A stretch of DNA of 64,000 bases from Megaustenia siamemsis (GCA_032433765.1 JAVIAB010000159.1:2542001-2606000), one strand, 5' to 3'. Positions 1 through 9,978 are shown, numbered from the stretch's first letter. Notes: generated by a model not told the origin, from the sequence alone. Translations and numbers: made by a program.

Positions 1-157
1 TAAATCTAACAGCAGATAATCACAGGTGTTATACTTGTAATAGACTTGCACACGAAGTCTCTCTTGTTACACAATTATATTCAGTTTATTGATCATCAAA
101 CATTATTCATCAACATTATTCATCAACTTACGAACTTGTAAGTCTACTTACACTTGT

Positions 158-1036
158 GAGAATTTATGAACACACACAACTTGAATTAATCTTTCACTGT
201 CTTTCAAAGCTACTTCACACCTATAATTATAACTTGTGTATTCTTAACTAACTTGGCTAACTCAAGACTCCTACTCTTAACTTTCTCACTGTTCTGACTC
301 TAACTGTTTCTAAACTGCTTAACTGCTTCTTGTCTAATGTTTCTACTCTGTCCTAACTTAACTGACTTAGTCTACATTCTACTTTTTCTCCTAAAATCTC
401 TGGCTTAACTTCTTTGTCCTAACTCCTTCTTCTCTTCTGTTAAACTGTTGTGCATGACTTTAAGTACTCCAGCTCTCGCTCTACGTCTGAACGTCCGTAA
501 CCAATCAGATAGTCGCACCTGACCACTCGCGACTCTCTCTCTGGTCACCCTGCAGTACCCGTGTCCGATGACTTGCTTATTCGGTGACTAACACCTGAAC
601 TTTCCCAAATTTGGACAAAGCATCCTGTTTCCCCGAATCTCTACGCCCTATTGGGATAATATTACTTCATCCTGGTAGCTGGATGACCACTTGACCGTTC
701 CATGACTTTGACAATAACTTATTTATCAGCCAGGCCAAAGTCATGGGTTTCACATGCTAAGTGCGTGATCACCCACAATAACAATGAACTTGCATGGACA
801 TTCGTGGAGATTCATGGAAAATCCCCCAACTATTATGTCTAGGTCAAGTCATGACCCTCTCTACTTCGGTGGGTGTCTACTACCCCTACCTGAGCTTACT
901 CTCTCACTCTGACTAACTGTATTCCTGGAAATTTACCATAGTTAAAATCTGCTGGTCGCCACTATATGATACTGCTATCTGCTATTGAGAAGCGGTAATA
1001 ATTCAGTATCTGCTCTCATTAGCATACTCTGTTACA
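158..1036 (-). repeat. Long terminal direct repeat, downstream copy
   Basis: This 879-bp copy matches 3730-4611 with about six differences, among them a 3-bp indel near 718. At its lower end the match stops at GAGAATTT (158); the flanking 157 bases differ from the sequence flanking the other copy. The first codons of the internal gene are also present here, but the reading frame ends a few codons after leaving the repeat. Confidence 0.9.
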
Positions 1037-1049
1037 CTATCTCCCTTCA
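1037..1049 (-). other. Polypurine-tract-like sequence next to terminal repeat
   Basis: On the minus strand this reads TGAAGGGAGATAG and directly abuts the TGTAAC start of the downstream repeat. In LTR retrotransposons a purine tract at this position primes plus-strand DNA synthesis. It supports, but does not prove, an LTR-type mechanism. Confidence 0.45.
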
Positions 1050-2459
1050 CAATATTGAGGTTTAATTACACCGTAATTAAATCTTATCCATCAAAAAAAT
1101 TGTAACAGTAGTATGTATGTAACATCATTAAGATATGACTACTAGTCATAACAGTCAAAACAAAACTCTAAGTTTCCTAACAAAAATCAGTAAAAAAATA
1201 CTTGTCACAATAACAACCAATCTTTAGAAACCATAAATCATCAACAATATCTTGGAGACAATAAGGTACTGTACCATACAAGAATTCTTTAAAAAAAATT
1301 TAAAAAATTTTTATATAGGGGACATAATTTTCAAAGTATGTCCAGTTGTGTCCATTGAATGATTAACTCCACCATTTAATATAATGCAAGTCTTATTGCG
1401 AATGTTAACTAATTCTTGACAATGACTGTTTGTCAGCTTCTTGAGGCTACATCACAGGCATCACCAGACATCTGTCGACTGGCATCTGTGATCCCAATAT
1501 CCTATAAATAAACTCATAAGACAAACCATGTACAACACGCATTTTTAAAGGTATTAATAAAACATTTAACGTTATCTTCACAACTCTTATTACAAATGAA
1601 ACCTCTGACAGACTGTCAAAGAAGTCTGAATTAAAAATACTCATGATTACAAACTTTCTGCATTAGAACATATTTGCTCAATTCACATAGAACATATGAC
1701 AATACGTAGACAATTCACATATCTCCGGAGACCACAATCACAACACGATCACCAACCACACTTAGCTTGAGCAATAATACATCAATATACATACATATAT
1801 ATACTCCAGACTTATTTACATCATAATCATTCTCTGAGCCTCATTTTCTAGACTCAAATTTCTTCATGATACTTTTGTAGTATCTTCTAAGTCTCAATAA
1901 TTCTCCATTCCACTATCTTAAATGACTTCTTGTAAGTCATCATAAATCTCAATAAATTCTGGAACTCTCTCTCAAGCTCCAGATTAATTACCCATGAGTC
2001 CATCCTTTAGACTCATTTTCTTCAATTTAAAAACCTAATTCTTTCAGGTCTCACACAAACACAGAATATCACCTTGTTTCTCACATCTCCTTACTACACT
2101 TATATTGGTCAGTTGTTCCTTTTGGATTACCATCCAACTTCGCAAGTTTAAGAACTCTGACCAACTCGTAGTTAGTACCATATGTTTCATTGATACTCCT
2201 CTAAACTCTCTAGTTATGGTCTCTTGTCTACTATATCTCTAGTTACTTCACTATTTTTCTTCAATTCTGAGTTCTCTTAACTCTAGGTGCGCTAAGACTT
2301 CTGCGTCTGTAAATAGCGTCCTCTCAACTCGACTCAAGCCTTAATTAAGCCAATGTAAACATGGTTATCACCATTTTTTATTCGTTACTTCGGGTGACTC
2401 ACTCCCCAAGTGGTCACCTATATGGCTTAACTACATTCTGGCTTCTCATTAGTCAGTTA
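1050..2459. other. Internal region of the direct-repeat element without a convincing gene
   Basis: This AT-rich stretch lies between the downstream repeat and the 3' end of the RRM/coiled-coil gene. Only short open frames occur and none resembles a known domain. It may be the 3' untranslated part of the element. Confidence 0.4.
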
Positions 2460-3779
2460 TCACAGGTAAACCTTGGGATGTTTACCCTTACTCTTGCTGG
2501 CATGCTCCAGGAACTCACTCATTCTTCCTAGTCTGCGAGCAAAAAACATGTCTGTTTTTACACGTTCGTCATCTTGTCTTTTTCTTTCTTCTATTATTTT
2601 AGTCCTTTCAGGGGATCCCAGTGGCCAAAACACTATTCCTGAATTAATATCTTCCTTTAAATCATTATCTTTACTGACACAAACTGTAGCAACTTGTCTA
2701 TCCTTTTTCTTCTTTGTCTTTGCTGTACATTTCTTGGAGGATTTCTGTCCTGTCGTATAACCTTGCGAGCCTTCCGCTTTCGTCACCTTACCGTCTTCTA
2801 TCGTTGTCCCCCAATACTCTCTACGGATCTCTGTTCCATTGTCACTATCATAATCCACTGTGCACTGGTCTGGATATAGTGGGTGCATATAACGTGGTCG
2901 GTCTGAATCGGTAGGCCACAAGACAACTGAATTAATGTCTAATCTTGATTGAATTTTCCTGGTTCTTACCGAATTTTGTCTCTCCGGATGGACCTTTACT
3001 TTCTGTCTAACATCGTCTGTGTCTGTCATCCTTGAAAATTTCTCTTGAAGCTGTAGTTTATCATGTGTCAGTTGTCCAATATATTCCTCCGCCTCCATTA
3101 TATCAGTTTCTATTTTGTCTACTTCTTTCTTCAAGCCTTTGTTCTTCGTCTTTAACCTATCAACTGTCTCTGTCAACTCTACAATCTTTTTATTATTTTT
3201 CTCATTAGTTTGCTTTAGTATCCTAATCTCATGATCTTGTTTTATTAATTTCTCATTTAATTCTTCTATTATTTTGTTACTTTCTTTATTCTTGTCAGTC
3301 CATTTAGTTTCATATTCTTGCCATGTGTCACTGTCACTACCTACACAGGCATCTATATAAGTCTTTAAAATTGTAGTCTCTACTTCAGTCTGTGTACTCT
3401 TTGTCTCTTGTTCAGTGTCTGTCTTTCTAATAATCTCTTCTCTAATAATTCTAGTTGTTTTTAAACTATATAGTCTATAGTCTGGTTTAGCGTATGTTGT
3501 TTTATTGTTTACTTCAGTGTATGTCTTTGGATTTATCATAGTATACTTTTGTAATGGCCTATAAACCATGACTGTTATTCTTCTATTGTTTATCGTGTGC
3601 TCACTATTCAAAATCATATTGACAATGTTACTTTCTCTGTATAGAATTATAGCTCTGTTTGTCTCTTCTTCAGGCCTATCAATTAATTTCACAAATATTA
3701 TTTCTCCATACGTATTAAAATAATTTCTAGAGAATTTATGAACACACACAACTTGAATTAATCTTTCACTGTCTTTCAA
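2460..3779 (-). CDS. RRM-like and coiled-coil protein of the direct-repeat element
   Basis: A 439-residue frame with no homologue I can name. Residues about 7-75 have the look of an RNA-recognition motif: strand VVCVHKFS (RNP2-like), helix with FNTYGEI, strand NRAIILYRES (RNP1-like), helix, and closing strand ITVMVY. Residues about 155-248 are rich in Glu, Lys and Leu with heptad character, a probable coiled coil. A motif of the form DINSxxxWP occurs twice (about 283 and 383), and a basic stretch lies near 345-370. The start codon and first 17 codons lie inside the upstream 880-bp repeat. RNA binding plus oligomerisation would fit a gag- or ORF1-like role, but this is inference from fold-level resemblance; a domesticated or host gene caught between repeats is possible. 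Confidence 0.6.
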   Translation of the reverse strand: MKDSERLIQVVCVHKFSRNYFNTYGEIIFVKLIDRPEEETNRAIILYRESNIVNMILNSEHTINNRRITVMVYRPLQKYTMINPKTYTEVNNKTTYAKPDYRLYSLKTTRIIREEIIRKTDTEQETKSTQTEVETTILKTYIDACVGSDSDTWQEYETKWTDKNKESNKIIEELNEKLIKQDHEIRILKQTNEKNNKKIVELTETVDRLKTKNKGLKKEVDKIETDIMEAEEYIGQLTHDKLQLQEKFSRMTDTDDVRQKVKVHPERQNSVRTRKIQSRLDINSVVLWPTDSDRPRYMHPLYPDQCTVDYDSDNGTEIRREYWGTTIEDGKVTKAEGSQGYTTGQKSSKKCTAKTKKKKDRQVATVCVSKDNDLKEDINSGIVFWPLGSPERTKIIEERKRQDDERVKTDMFFARRLGRMSEFLEHASKSKGKHPKVYL

Positions 3780-4611
3780 AGCTACTTCACACCTATAATT
3801 ATAACTTGTTGATTCTTAACTAACTTGGCTAACTCAAGACTCCTACTCTTAACTTTCTCACTGTTCTGACTCTAACTGTTTCTAAACTGCTTAACTGCTT
3901 CTTGTCTAATGTTTCTACTCTGTCCTAACTTAACTGACTTAGTCTACATTCTACTTTTTCTCCTAAAATCTCTGGCTTAACTTCTTTGTCCTAACTCCTT
4001 CTTCTCTTCTGTTAAACTGTTGTGCATGACTTTAAGTACTCCAGCTCTCGCTCTACGTCTGAACGTCCATAACCAATCAGATCGTCGCACCTGACCACTC
4101 GCGACTCTCTCTCTGGTCACCCTGCAGTACCCGTGTTCGATGACTTGCTTATTCGGTGACTAACACCTGAACTTTCCCAAATTTGGACAAAGCATCCTGT
4201 TTCCCCGAATCTCTACGCCCTATTGGGATAATATTACTTCATCCTGGTAGCTGGATGACCACTTGACCGTTCCATGACTTTGACAATAACAACTTATTTA
4301 TCAGCCAGGCCAAAGTCATGGGTTTCACATGCTAAGTGCGTGATCACCCACAATAACAATGAACTTGCATGGACATTCGTGGAGATTCATGGAAAATCCC
4401 CCAACTATTATGTCTAGGTCAAGTCATGACCCTCTCTACTTCGGTGGGTGTCTACTACCCCTACCTGAGCTTACTCTCTCACTCTGACTAACTGTATTCC
4501 TGGAAATTTACCATAGTTAAAATCTGCTGGTCGTCACTATATGATACTGCTATCTGCTATTGAGAAGCGGTAATAATTCAGTATCTGCTCTCATTAGCAT
4601 ACTCTGTTACA
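3730..4611 (-). repeat. Long terminal direct repeat, upstream copy
   Basis: This 882-bp copy matches 158-1036. It lies upstream of the RRM/coiled-coil gene and contains that gene's start codon (3779). On the minus strand it starts TGTAAC at 4611; the adjoining host bases 4612-4616 (TACTG) have no obvious duplicate beside the other copy within the window. Confidence 0.9.
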
Positions 4612-4790
4612 TACTGAAACACTGTCGGAGAAGATAGGAGAAGCAGACTTTAAAAAACCAACATTATAAGAATACAGGTAAGTTGAAATTATGCTTAAAA
4701 CACATAACAATGTGTATTTATTATAATAGTTTTATTAATGGAAATGAATTACGTAACATATAGGAACGTGTTCGGTAAATGTTGTAACGG

Positions 4791-5311
4791 TCACAGAGCA
4801 AAGCTGTTATGAAATAGAGTCCACGGTGTCGTATCCTTTTCGTTAGAGAAGTCTAAGAACTTTTTCCAACCTCCGTTTTTTACAAGCCAGTCTCCGAATA
4901 ATCCACCGATAAACATCTCGGCACAGAAAGCGAAGTTCTTTTCCAGAGAAGATATATCTGTATCAGAATCGTTAAAGTCTTTGACATGGTTCTTAATTAA
5001 CCGATAAGCCAGCGTATAAATAATCACGATGCGCCCAAAGTTTAAAATTCCATCTGAAGCCATAAAACCACAATGGTTGCAAACAATGCGTAAATGTCCT
5101 TATCACCGACTACCAGCGTTATACCACCGAACAACGAGTCATATCTCTCTGATACCGTATAGACTAGTTTAGCCATTGACTTATAAAACGTGGAAAGCTT
5201 CTTTTTAGTCTTATCGTAAGTGTGGATAATGTCAACACATAATACCACAAATTCGTTCGAAATTGTAGACACACACATTTTATAATCAGAACTGATCACT
5301 TGCGAATCCAT
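4791..5311 (-). pseudogene. Bcl-2 family homologue, split by a frameshift
   Basis: Two overlapping frames encode the halves of a Bcl-2-like protein. The upstream half (5311-5042, 89 aa) ends in a helix with ALFATIVV, as precedes BH1. The downstream half (5063-4791, 90 aa) carries a BH1-like helix (DGILNFGRIVIIY) and a clear BH2 motif (DWLVKNGGWKKF, residues 59-70). The frames part within a short T run near 5060, consistent with a one-base loss. No C-terminal membrane anchor is evident. Bcl-2 homologues of large DNA viruses block mitochondrial apoptosis of the host cell; that role here is inferred from family. It is the last gene of the provirus block, about 740 bp beyond the protease, where accessory genes would be expected. 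The break could be genuine decay or a sequencing error. Confidence 0.75.
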
Positions 5312-6052
5312 GTAAGATAAAGTCAGAAACGCACGTGGTACGTGAAATCAGTAATGTAAAACATATCTGGACATGTTCGGCTATACATTACGCGTCAGCT
5401 CCACAAACTAAGCGACGTATTAAGTTTTCGTGACTCTTATAGGCCATGGTCCTCTGATTGGGATAGAGACTCAAAGATGCCTATAAAAGCTTTAGTAAAC
5501 ACATAGATACCCGCTCACTGACAAAGATATAATATTTAAAAGCCACTGTTAATGGATGCGTGTTTTAGTTAAGTAATAAGTATGTAGATGTTGGTTATGT
5601 GTTTTGTGGGGAAAGATTAAAGTACTGATAAGGGAGAGCTAGAGAGAGAGAGAGCGAGAGAGAGAGAGAGAGATAGAAAGAAAGATAGAAAGAAAAGAAA
5701 GAACAAAGAAATAAAGGAAAGAATGAAAGAAAGAAAGAAAGTAAGAAAGAAAGAAAGAAAAGAAAGAAAAGAAAGAAAGAAAGAAAGAAAATAACAAAGA
5801 AAGAAATAAAGAAAAGAAAGAATCGAAGCGTACTTATATAGCTATGGTTGACGCTTAGAGGGAGTTATAATAGGATCAGGAAGATGGGCTTTATAAGATA
5901 ACCGCTCACTGACAAAGATATAATATTTAAAAGCCACTGTTAATGGATGCACGTTTTAGTTCTGTAATGAGAATCATGTAGATGTTCATGATGACCCTTT
6001 GTCGTTTCAAGATTTATCGGTTTGCGTTCGTTATGTGTTTTGAGTGGAAAGA
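5312..6052. other. Intergenic stretch between Bcl-2 homologue and protease
   Basis: No gene is seen. It contains a 60-bp direct repeat (5511-5570 and 5902-5961, two or fewer mismatches) that flanks a GA/GAAA-rich microsatellite. Bases about 6000-6032 resemble part of the integrase gene (around 10206-10239), sharing 21 identical bases. A TATAAAAG box lies on the plus strand at about 5482. Confidence 0.6.
5640..5822. repeat. (GA)n / (GAAA)n microsatellite
   Basis: A run of GA dinucleotides followed by imperfect AAAG tetranucleotides. It separates the two copies of the 60-bp direct repeat. Confidence 0.95.
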
Positions 6053-6571
6053 TTAAAATACTGATATTTTGTACTGATTTTTTATACTGATATATAAGTA
6101 AAATATTTTGCGCCAAAAGTTTTGGTGCGAGTAGGCGATTCGATCGTTTATGTGTTGTCTGGTGGACGAGGTAAACGGCATTAAGACCCTTTGCATTGAT
6201 CCTCCTCGAGTTTTAATCAGTAGAAAATACACATAGTACAGTCCACACGCGTTACTAACAAGATCTTGTAACTGTCGCAGGTTGTAGATAAGAGGTCTGT
6301 TCGAATTCCTCTCGATAAAGCCGATGATCTCGGTATGTCTGGGAAAAAATCCGAAACTGTCGAAATACTCAAACTGCCCCAAAGCGTTGTAGTAGAGGGC
6401 GACCCAGTGAGAGCCCGGTCTCCAACTCGGATCGGTATTGATCACGAATGCTGCGATTTTAGTAGGATCGATATATCGAGGTAACCGATCGCGAGCCACT
6501 ACGCTAACAATGGAACACCGTCTCACAAAAATGTCAGACATAAGTACGTTGAGAATATCCTTCGTGTTCAT
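6053..6571 (-). CDS. Adenain-like cysteine protease
   Basis: A 172-residue frame with the catalytic layout of the adenovirus maturation protease family (C5): His55 in GSHWVALYY, Asp71 in EYFDSFG, a Gln near 102, and the nucleophile Cys109 in SNACGLYYVYF. In Polintons and adenoviruses this enzyme cleaves capsid and core precursors during virion maturation. The domain is complete and every catalytic residue is present, unlike most neighbours. The start at 6571 is 12 bp past the stop of the major capsid remnant, the normal order for this element class. The last 20-25 residues are low-complexity and may not be ancestral. Confidence 0.88.
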   Translation of the reverse strand: MNTKDILNVLMSDIFVRRCSIVSVVARDRLPRYIDPTKIAAFVINTDPSWRPGSHWVALYYNALGQFEYFDSFGFFPRHTEIIGFIERNSNRPLIYNLRQLQDLVSNACGLYYVYFLLIKTRGGSMQRVLMPFTSSTRQHINDRIAYSHQNFWRKIFYLYISIKNQYKISVF

Positions 6572-6582
6572 TGTAGTCGTGT

Positions 6583-7790
6583 TTACGCTGTGTAATCTGT
6601 AAGAATCTGTCTCGTTTTAGAGATCTCCAACACGGAATCCAGTTCTGCGTAAACTAGGACCTGTATAGGATTAGGCGTGATCGTCGCAAATTTGAGCTCA
6701 ATGGCGACGGGCCCTGATTTTGCCAGCTCAAATTGTTCGGCGTTCAAAAGACTAGGGCTGAGATCGAATGCAAAAATAGTGTAGGCGTTCTTGAAGTCGT
6801 TATAATCTATTCTGTTACCAGCGTCTGTTCCCACAAGACCCAACGCCAATATGAACTTGAAGTAGGCGCGAGCGTACTGACCGCGGTCAAATTCGGTAGA
6901 TAGAGGTTTACCCCAAATACTATGACCGGCGACGGTGACGTTCAAGTAGGTAAGGCCAAAGTTTTTTTTTAATTGAAGGGGTTAGTGTCGTAACTTCCGT
7001 TAAATGCAGCCGAGTCCAGTAAGCCGAGGACTAGTCGCGTTTGTGTTTGGGTCAGGAAAAGGTTGTCTTGGGAATGAGATAACATACCTTTAGGAATGGC
7101 AAATGTTTTAATCATAACTCTCTTCATGGGGTATCGCGCATTGCCCCGTAAGAGAGCCTTTTCGTGAGCCAGCGAAATGGCCGGATTAACTGAGGCTTTC
7201 CTCACCAATAGGGCGGCGTAAGTGATGACACTTTTATAACCGACAGTTTTGTCGTGAGCTATGATGTTAAATACGTCCTTTGAGGGGGGGGCAACTTAAT
7301 TTTCACGTCAACCCTGTTTAGCATGTAACGCTCCTGAGCAAAAATATCAGAGTGAAGTAGCCATATCACATCCAGCTCATGGCTACCTCGGGCCAGATTT
7401 CGCCGCGCTTCCAGACCTATATTGGAGTCACCTTGGGTGTCGTCCGCATGTTTGGAAGTATCGGTGTAGAAGAGTGCGCTCGTGAGATAACCTTTCTTAG
7501 ATTCCTTGGTATGGTTGAGAGTGGCTTCTATGTATGCTCGAAAAGGGTAGGTGTTTTCAGAAGCTGAAATCAAAGTATCGTTGAGAGATACGTCGACTTG
7601 CGAGATTAGACTGTGCAGAAAATAGTTCACAGGCGCAACTTCAGCATAAGCCGTTAAATTGTCACCGTTGGACAGCGTAATTTTTGCTCTCATATGCAGA
7701 TACGTGTTGGAAAAATCGATGTATTCATCTGAATTTCCGCTGATGGAAATTTCTATATGGGCCAGATGACTGATGGCTCCCTGAATTAAA
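6583..7790 (-). pseudogene. Major capsid protein (Polinton double-jelly-roll type), three frames
   Basis: Coding similarity to the Polinton major capsid family runs through three consecutive frames: 7790-7290 (contains YIDFSNTYLHMRAKI and the VDVSLND strand), 7280-6969 (RNARYPMKRVMIKTF, ending NPFN), and about 6960-6583 (LNVTVAGHSIWG to the stop). The first switch is at an eight-base C run near 7283-7290 and the second at an A run near 6962-6970 (minus-strand sense). Both are homopolymers, so either small indels inactivated the gene or the assembly is wrong there. The N-terminal region usually found before the YIDF segment is missing: upstream sequence passes in frame into the pVI-like gene. 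The product would form the pseudo-hexameric capsomers. Confidence 0.8.
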
Positions 7791-8107
7791 CGCTGACCGG
7801 ATTCCTTAGCTCTTTCTTTAAACGCATCTCCAAAATTTTCTTCCCGCCAATGCGTCTTGCGCGACTTGTAGTCCCGTGCCGACACCTTCTCTGAGTAATG
7901 CCTTACCGCCTGTTTTTAGCCACGGTAAAATGGCTCTTCCGATGCCCCCGAAAAAAAACTACCGATACCGCGCCCTCGCTGACTTCTACTTCCGACAAAT
8001 ACCGGGAGGCCGTGGCCGGCTTGATTAAAGCAACACTCTTCGTATAACCTAGCATTTCGATGAAGCGGCGTGTGTCTCACCATTATTCCAGATCGAAGTG
8101 CTTCCAC
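7790..8107 (-). pseudogene. pVI-like minor virion protein remnant
   Basis: The frame 8107-7916 contains GLPVFVGSRSQRGRGIGSFF, the conserved Gly/Arg-rich start of a small Polinton virion protein often compared with adenovirus pVI. Similarity then moves to other frames: a hydrophobic and Lys-containing stretch around 7950-7870, then GDAFKERAKESGQRLIQ (about 7830-7795), which reads without a stop into capsid sequence. At least two frameshifts are needed. It overlaps the end of the penton remnant by 25 bp. The pVI assignment rests on position and the N-terminal motif only. Confidence 0.55.
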
Positions 8108-8836
8108 GCTCTGAAATGTAACGTCAGTACCGACATTCCGGTTGTAAATGGGATCGCAACTCCCCTGTAGTTAGTTAAAAGAATTTCTATCCTGTCGAAG
8201 GAGAACCTGCTCAGGGGGACATAGTGCGGTTTGTCGTAGATGCAAAATATGGATGTGGTGGTTTTCTCCAAAATAGAACTGCCCTCAGTAATGGTACCAG
8301 GACATCCCCCACCACTCTGGGTGACACTATATCGCAATAGACGTACACATTTCTAGTTTGCGTTTCCAAATTTATTTATTTCTCGCCGTGCAGGGCCACG
8401 TTACGTCTGTTACGCGATTCGATGGGAGGCTTAAGATTCTTTTCAATTCCTCGCTTATGGTAACCGAGGGCCCTTGTTCAAAGAGCTTAAGTGTGGCCTT
8501 ATTTTTGTTTTTTTATTTTAAAATCTCATTTTGATGGATGGTGATTTTTGCAATATCAGTTTATTTAAAGCATCGATACAGCTATCCACTGTCTTGTATA
8601 ACCCCGGTGCCAGTTCCATTGTTACTGCTGTGTTACCGGAGGTTTCGTAACGGATCCAGATATCGCCGGGTAAGACGTTGAAATGAGTGTTTGGAAATTG
8701 TATCTCGGCCAAATCGACTTCGTAGTTTGCATTCAGTTCGATAGTTTGAGGGAGTTTGACAGAAAAAGTTTCCAGGACTATTTTCAGGATAAATTTGCAT
8801 CGACGCGTTGCTGGGGGCTGTGATGTAAAAACTCAT
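8083..8836 (-). pseudogene. Penton-type minor capsid protein, multiply frameshifted
   Basis: The start MSFYITAPSNASMQIYPENS at 8836 is typical of the Polinton penton (single jelly roll) protein. Similarity passes to another frame near 8768 at a T run (AEIQFPNTHFNVLPGDI, 8712 onward), breaks in a T-rich stretch around 8505-8520, continues as NVYVYCDIV near 8350-8330, and changes frame again near 8290 to give YVPLSRFSFDRIEILL and the C-terminal GMSVLTLHFR before the stop at 8083. At least three frameshifts are required. In virions of this class the protein occupies the five-fold vertices. Confidence 0.75.
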
Positions 8837-8846
8837 CTTCCTTGAT

Positions 8847-9134
8847 TCACCGCCTCGTCTCCAACTTGGGATTAGGTAGCATGTATCCCAGACAACTACT
8901 CAGGAGCGCGATCCAACTCTTTCCGTCCTGACCCTCACCGTTTCCACCCGTCAGTTTAAATAAAGCCACGCCGATTACGGCATATATAATGATCATTTGG
9001 CAGAGAAAAACGATTTCTATTCGCGGGAGCAGTTTAACGAAAACAGGCCAGAGTGCGGTTCTGCTATCGTGACTGGTCCCTTCGTCGTTCTTCTTTTCTT
9101 CTCTTTCAACTATCGTACTCAGAAAGGTTTGCAC
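8847..9134 (-). CDS. Conserved small Polinton membrane protein
   Basis: A 95-residue frame with one strong hydrophobic segment (about 42-62, VFLCQMIIIYAVIGVALF) followed by the conserved tail SWIALLSSCLGYMLPNPK. Proteins with this hydrophobic helix and an LGYxLPNPK ending recur beside the capsid genes of Polintons/adintoviruses. The function is not known to me. It is intact and ends 10 bp before the penton start. The charged N-terminus (EREEKKNDEG) suggests a cytosolic or virion-internal face. Confidence 0.65.
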   Translation of the reverse strand: MQTFLSTIVEREEKKNDEGTSHDSRTALWPVFVKLLPRIEIVFLCQMIIIYAVIGVALFKLTGGNGEGQDGKSWIALLSSCLGYMLPNPKLETRR

Positions 9135-9793
9135 GTGTTCCTCCCCTCCATTTCGTCAGTCTCTGTATCTGGATACTTGATCGCTCAAAATCCAACTGTT
9201 GAATGATGAGTTGTAACCGTACCATTTGATTTTTTTTTTCCACCTACTTTCCTCTCTTCTAAGATGGCTTCTATTCGATACACCCGTTTATCGCCGACTT
9301 TCTGAAGCTCTTCTGTATAAAACAACCCTTTCAACTCTTCACCAGAATCATCTTTCACAACGTAGGTTATCAGGTTTGTGTTTTTGTTTACACGACTGAT
9401 TGTAAACAGTTCTTCCGTCCACGATGGTGTATACCCCTATTTAAAATTAGCTCTGGCTTGAGCTATATTAACTCGATCACCTTCTTTATAACGGTTATTG
9501 ATAGCCACTGACTGCCTATTGTCTCTCCCCGACAGTTTATTATACAAAGTATTCCAGACTTGTTCTTGATTGGTCGAGTTTACACAGACCGGCGCCATTT
9601 TAATACTCCTGTAAAAAAAAAAGTAAAGTACCCCCCGTCACGCCAAGTGGCGTATGGGAAATATGGTGTTAGTGACCCTATATTTTACAGACCTTCAGCA
9701 CATGATTTTTTGGGGTAATGTGGTCGGTATTACGCCCGTGCTGTTTTACTTTCCCAGAAAAAATCCGGTACCCATTTAAGGCTGGGTGAACCC

Positions 9794-9871
9794 GGAGCCG
9801 TCGGTTGGGATCGAACCCTACCCCTTGTCCGTAGTAGTCCAGTTCACTAACCACTGAGCTATCGCGGCTCC
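9794..9871 (-). other. tRNA-like unit 2 of the composite SINE
   Basis: The acceptor-like ends pair over seven bases (GGAGCCG with CGGCTCC). An A-box-like TAGCTCAGTGGTTAG and a B-box GGTTCGATCCC are present, the internal promoter of RNA polymerase III. The copy at 31057 has only this unit, so the double head at 9613-9979 is a variant or a chimera. Confidence 0.7.
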
Positions 9872-9901
9872 TACTAATTTTTAGGGAATTAGTAAAACCC
9901 A

Positions 9902-9978
9902 GGTGTCCTCGCCAGGGTACGAACCCCGGCTGTTGCCGTGGTAAGCCAACCGCCTATCGATTGCGCTAACCGGACACC
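9902..9978 (-). other. tRNA-like unit 1 of the composite SINE
   Basis: The ends pair perfectly over seven bases (GGTGTCC with GGACACC), and a T-arm-like GGGTTCGTACCC is present. It resembles a whole tRNA-like cloverleaf but is embedded in a SINE, so I do not call it a functional tRNA gene. Confidence 0.65.

Larger units (their letters stand above)
158..4611 (-). mobile_element. Element with 880-bp terminal direct repeats and an RRM/coiled-coil gene
   Basis: Two near-identical direct repeats (158-1036 and 3730-4611) bracket 2.7 kb that holds one long minus-strand gene. On the minus strand each repeat begins TGTAACAGAG, and the downstream repeat is immediately preceded by a purine-rich stretch (1037-1049), the arrangement expected of an LTR and polypurine tract. 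Against a standard LTR element: the lower-coordinate ends do not finish in CA, no primer-binding site is obvious beside the upstream repeat, no reverse transcriptase or integrase lies inside, and the gene starts within the upstream repeat. The repeats differ at about six positions, so the insertion looks young. It could be a non-autonomous LTR-type element or a different class of element. Confidence 0.55.

Noticed and set aside
2473..2914. Plus-strand frames opposite the RRM/coiled-coil gene
   Set aside because: Shadows of the long minus-strand frame, with no independent support.
158..4611. Calling the direct-repeat element a standard Gypsy or Copia retrotransposon
   Set aside because: No reverse transcriptase, integrase, protease or primer-binding site, and the repeat ends are not TG…CA on both sides.
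9902..9978. Functional tRNA gene
   Set aside because: It lies inside a SINE with target duplications and is followed by a second tRNA-like head; a SINE origin explains it better.
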